Made by a program: the position numbers and the translations under genes
Notes under the pieces: model-generated
Databases searched by the model: none
Told to the model about the DNA's origin: nothing
Seen by the model: only the letters and a program-made list of their open reading frames with translations
Shown: positions 61,460 to 64,000 of the stretch, in pieces
How positions within the stretch are numbered: the first letter of the stretch is position 1
Layout of the letters: each line of letters opens with the position of its first letter
Assembly (NCBI RefSeq): GCF_020921035.1
Contig: NC_063159.1
Span: 4,898,001 to 4,962,000, forward strand
Direction of reading: 5' to 3'
DNA from: Rhodamnia argentea
Taxonomy: Eukaryota > Streptophyta > Magnoliopsida > Myrtales > Myrtaceae
Length of the DNA: 64,000 nt

Positions 61460-63553
61460 TCACTTAATGTCAAGTTCTTCGGGGATGATTGCCTTGCCTA
61501 CATAAACTTGCTGCATCTCCTCTCTCCAGATCTGCAAAGTAATCAATCGCATGAACTTGCACTTACTTCCAACTTGGTCTACTCTAATCAAGTACCAAAT
61601 AGATGACCCTCTAAATTGCATGTAGCAAACTTAAGGGCTGAAGTTTTCCTTAGAAAGAAATCACATTAGCTCAGTAGATGAAGCTTTTAAGCAATGGTAC
61701 CAACAAAACTGGGGAGGTTAAGGCAAAATCCCTGCTATCATGGCCCACTCCCCCAAAAATCCATTTGACAGAAAAAGAAAAAGGGCAAGTTTATTCACGA
61801 GACCTTGTTTCCCCCACAATATACCTTTCATTTACCACAGAACATTGTATATTCTATGTAGTTCTTTGTACATTTACTTTGTTTTGGAATTTCTACCCAG
61901 ATATATTATAGTTGTGCCCAATTGTTACAAGTAAACAATACAATAAATAGTAGCTTTAAAAGGAGAGATAACAAGCGGAAAATGAGCAATCAATTAAAAA
62001 AAGGAGCTTTTTTGGATCACTGGGAGAAAACTAGCATCAAAAGGCAAATATTGTAAACCCCTACCATATCACGAAATTCAATCCTGATATGAGGCACATT
62101 TGTCCTGTGGATATCATTTCCACCTGGTCCCCTCTTGTAGTACTCTTTTCCAATCCAATGAGACTGAAACATAAATTCAGAGGATTAATAGGAAGCACCA
62201 TTAGCAAATGACACCTAGCAATCACCACCAAATATATCATCCAACAGTAACTGATTAACGTGGAACAGTGAAGGCAGTACATTCAAACTGACTTCAGGAG
62301 CCAGAGTGCATAGGAAGACTTGGGTAAGCAAACAAATAATCATGCCAGACAATTATTCATGAGTAACTCCTCCAAAGTCATCCAGTACATAAAGTATCCA
62401 TCCATCCTTTGACAGCAATGCGGCTCTTTTGATATCAGAAATAAGAAAAAAATAATTTTTCATGGTTCCTGACTGGATTCAGAATTACCATGACCAGTTA
62501 AGCTTCGGCATAGTCATTGAACAGGAAAGTTATAGTGAACAACTAAAATAAAGAATGACCTCATCATGCTGAGATCAAATTTGACCCATTTGAATCAGAT
62601 GCAACTTACGACCATGTGTCACATTTTCCATCATTAAAAACAACGTACATCTCATGCTGCAGAACACCTAGTCAACTTAGAATATAACGGATAATAACTT
62701 GGAAATCTTAAATGTCCCTAAATTAAAGAAGTAATAGAGACACTCCTCGAACTTTTGCAGGAAGGAATCAATACAGACTACTCAACCTGCTTCCAGTTGG
62801 TTTAACGTTACTAAATTTGATATATCTGCATTTGCACGTACCTTTAAAGCATGCGAGAAACCTGACTGCAGAACAGAATTTCGAGCAATTTCGCACAGAT
62901 CACACGAACTCAATTTCCAAACCTGCAAAAAAAAAAAAAAAAAAACTTAGTATGATTTCAACACACACAAGCCCAATTATCTTCACATGATCATGAAGTT
63001 CAAAGAGAGGCTATGGAAAAGGTCAAGAGAACTCACTGATGCAGCTATGCTGTACTCTTCAACCAAAGGTTCTTTCGTGAGGTGGATCTGAAGTGGATCG
63101 TCCGTTGAAAGAGACACATTTAAACCCCGTAGGAAAAATAGTTGAAAAGGATTCCTGTGATAGTCTAGAAATAAAGAATTGTTGCTCAGAGGAGACATGG
63201 CCAGACCGATCTGAAGAAATACCAGTGAAACACATCACCCACAAATTTAGTATTGGCAGATGATGGCAATAAATAAATGGTATTGGCAGATAAATTTAAC
63301 TGTAGGCTACTCACTTGTGCAAGATAATACAGATACTGGAGTACGGGAGACTTTCTCAAATTGATCCCATGTGCAATGTTGTGAGAAGTGAGAAATGTTG
63401 CAGCAAGGTGATCAATGTCACCAGCCTGTAAATATTAGCATAAGTAAGGTATGCAGAAGACGCGTTTGGAAATGGTCAGAATGGAGCTTCCATGAGTACC
63501 TCTCCGGAATGTGGACGAAATCTTATAGTTGTCATTCCCTTCAACTCCCGAAG
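61460..63553 (-). CDS. FAC1: AMP deaminase, C-terminal part (FAC1-like), continues past the right edge
   Basis: AMP deaminase converts AMP to IMP with release of ammonia; in Arabidopsis the single gene FAC1 is essential for the zygote-to-embryo transition. Six minus-strand exons encode the last 196 residues: 63553-63500, 63425-63315, 63210-63037, 62922-62842, 62163-62065 and 61531-61460. Family motifs appear in order: [62 protein letters not shown] and the signature [20 protein letters not shown], which carries catalytic Asp residues. It ends [13 protein letters not shown]. The preceding exon, which should encode the YYVYYCYANLY region, is not found between 63554 and 64000, so the intron is longer than 440 bp and the gene continues outside the window. 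Intact as far as visible; 5' partial only because of the window edge. Confidence 0.93.
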
Positions 63554-64000
63554 CTGGAAAAAAGGAGTAGCTGGTCAGCACTTGAGACCAAAATCAACAA
63601 ACTTTCAATCTTTAAAATTTTTCGACCAAATTTTTTTTTAAAATAATTTGCAAAGTCAAGAGGAAAAATCAAAAGAAACAAGAGCTCAACAAAAAGAGCA
63701 CCTAGACAATGATAACTATCAAAGCTTATATTACCAGCTCTAATATTTGAATGTACACTGTTGAAAGAACTCCTAAGAGACATAAGTCCGTAACAACTGA
63801 AACAATAAAATGGGGTTATTCTACAAATAATGAGTCACCACCAATGGCGTTGCGGTGTCTTAAATGACGAAAGTATGCTGAAATCATCCTATTAGTTCTT
63901 TTTTTTTTTTGGTCGAAAAATCTTCTTATTAGTTCATGAACCATCATTTTGCAGGGTAAGCTTTAGATGATCATCTAGAAGAAATGCATCAAAATCTCTT
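63554..64000 (-). other. Intron of AMP deaminase gene
   Basis: AT-rich sequence upstream of the visible exons on the minus strand. Short open frames (63783-63541) overlap the exon in another frame and are not coding. No exon is recognised up to the edge. Confidence 0.6.

Noticed and set aside
1..64000. CRISPR arrays, rRNA operons, bacterial-style operons or a biosynthetic gene cluster
   Set aside because: This is plant nuclear DNA with spliced, functionally unrelated genes; the only regular arrays are microsatellites and the copia U3 repeats.

Overview
The window is nuclear DNA of a dicot plant. Six protein-coding genes have intron/exon structures that can be followed codon by codon, and their products are typical plant proteins: a plastid omega-3 desaturase, a tomosyn-like WD40 protein, peroxisomal acyl-CoA oxidase 4, a TBL/DUF231 wall acetyltransferase, a plant LisH protein and a mitochondrial SCO1/HCC1 copper chaperone. 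A seventh gene, AMP deaminase, is cut by the right edge. Between them lie AT-rich spacers with LTR-retrotransposon remains and many small terminal-inverted-repeat (TIR) elements. The style of these elements makes me think of a Myrtales/Eucalyptus-like genome, but that is a guess; the sequence alone does not settle the species.

Layout. 1.05-4.1 kb: FAD7/FAD8-type desaturase, minus strand, 8 exons. 5.8-9.5 kb: decayed Ty1/copia element with an unusual array of 25-bp dyad repeats upstream of its TATA box. 9.5-17.2 kb: one small TIR element and two long Ty3-type LTRs in opposite orientation; the first (10733-13813) is a solo LTR with a perfect 5-bp target duplication. 17.2-22.4 kb: gene-poor, with a (CT)n tract and TIR elements. 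22.5-34.0 kb: tomosyn-like gene, minus strand, 24 exons, including two GC-AG introns. 34.0-37.0 kb: a roughly 3-kb spacer shared divergently with ACX4, loaded with TIR elements. 37.0-42.2 kb: ACX4, plus strand, 13 exons. 42.2-45.6 kb: repetitive spacer. 45.6-47.7 kb: TBL gene, plus strand. 47.7-51.5 kb: two TIR elements and a local duplication. 51.5-54.4 kb: LisH gene, plus strand. 55.7-59.5 kb: HCC1, plus strand, 7 exons. 61.5 kb to the right edge: 3' part of AMP deaminase, minus strand, convergent with HCC1.

The genes are ordinary housekeeping or metabolic neighbours and do not form a pathway cluster: plastid lipid desaturation, vesicle fusion regulation, short-chain beta-oxidation, xylan or other polysaccharide acetylation, cytochrome oxidase assembly and purine salvage. 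I found no rRNA, tRNA or CRISPR, and no convincing new multi-gene system. The most distinctive signals are the dyad repeat array in the copia promoter, the solo LTR with intact target duplication, a possible 42-nt in-frame intron in the TBL gene, and the expansion of one TIR element family into several spacers.
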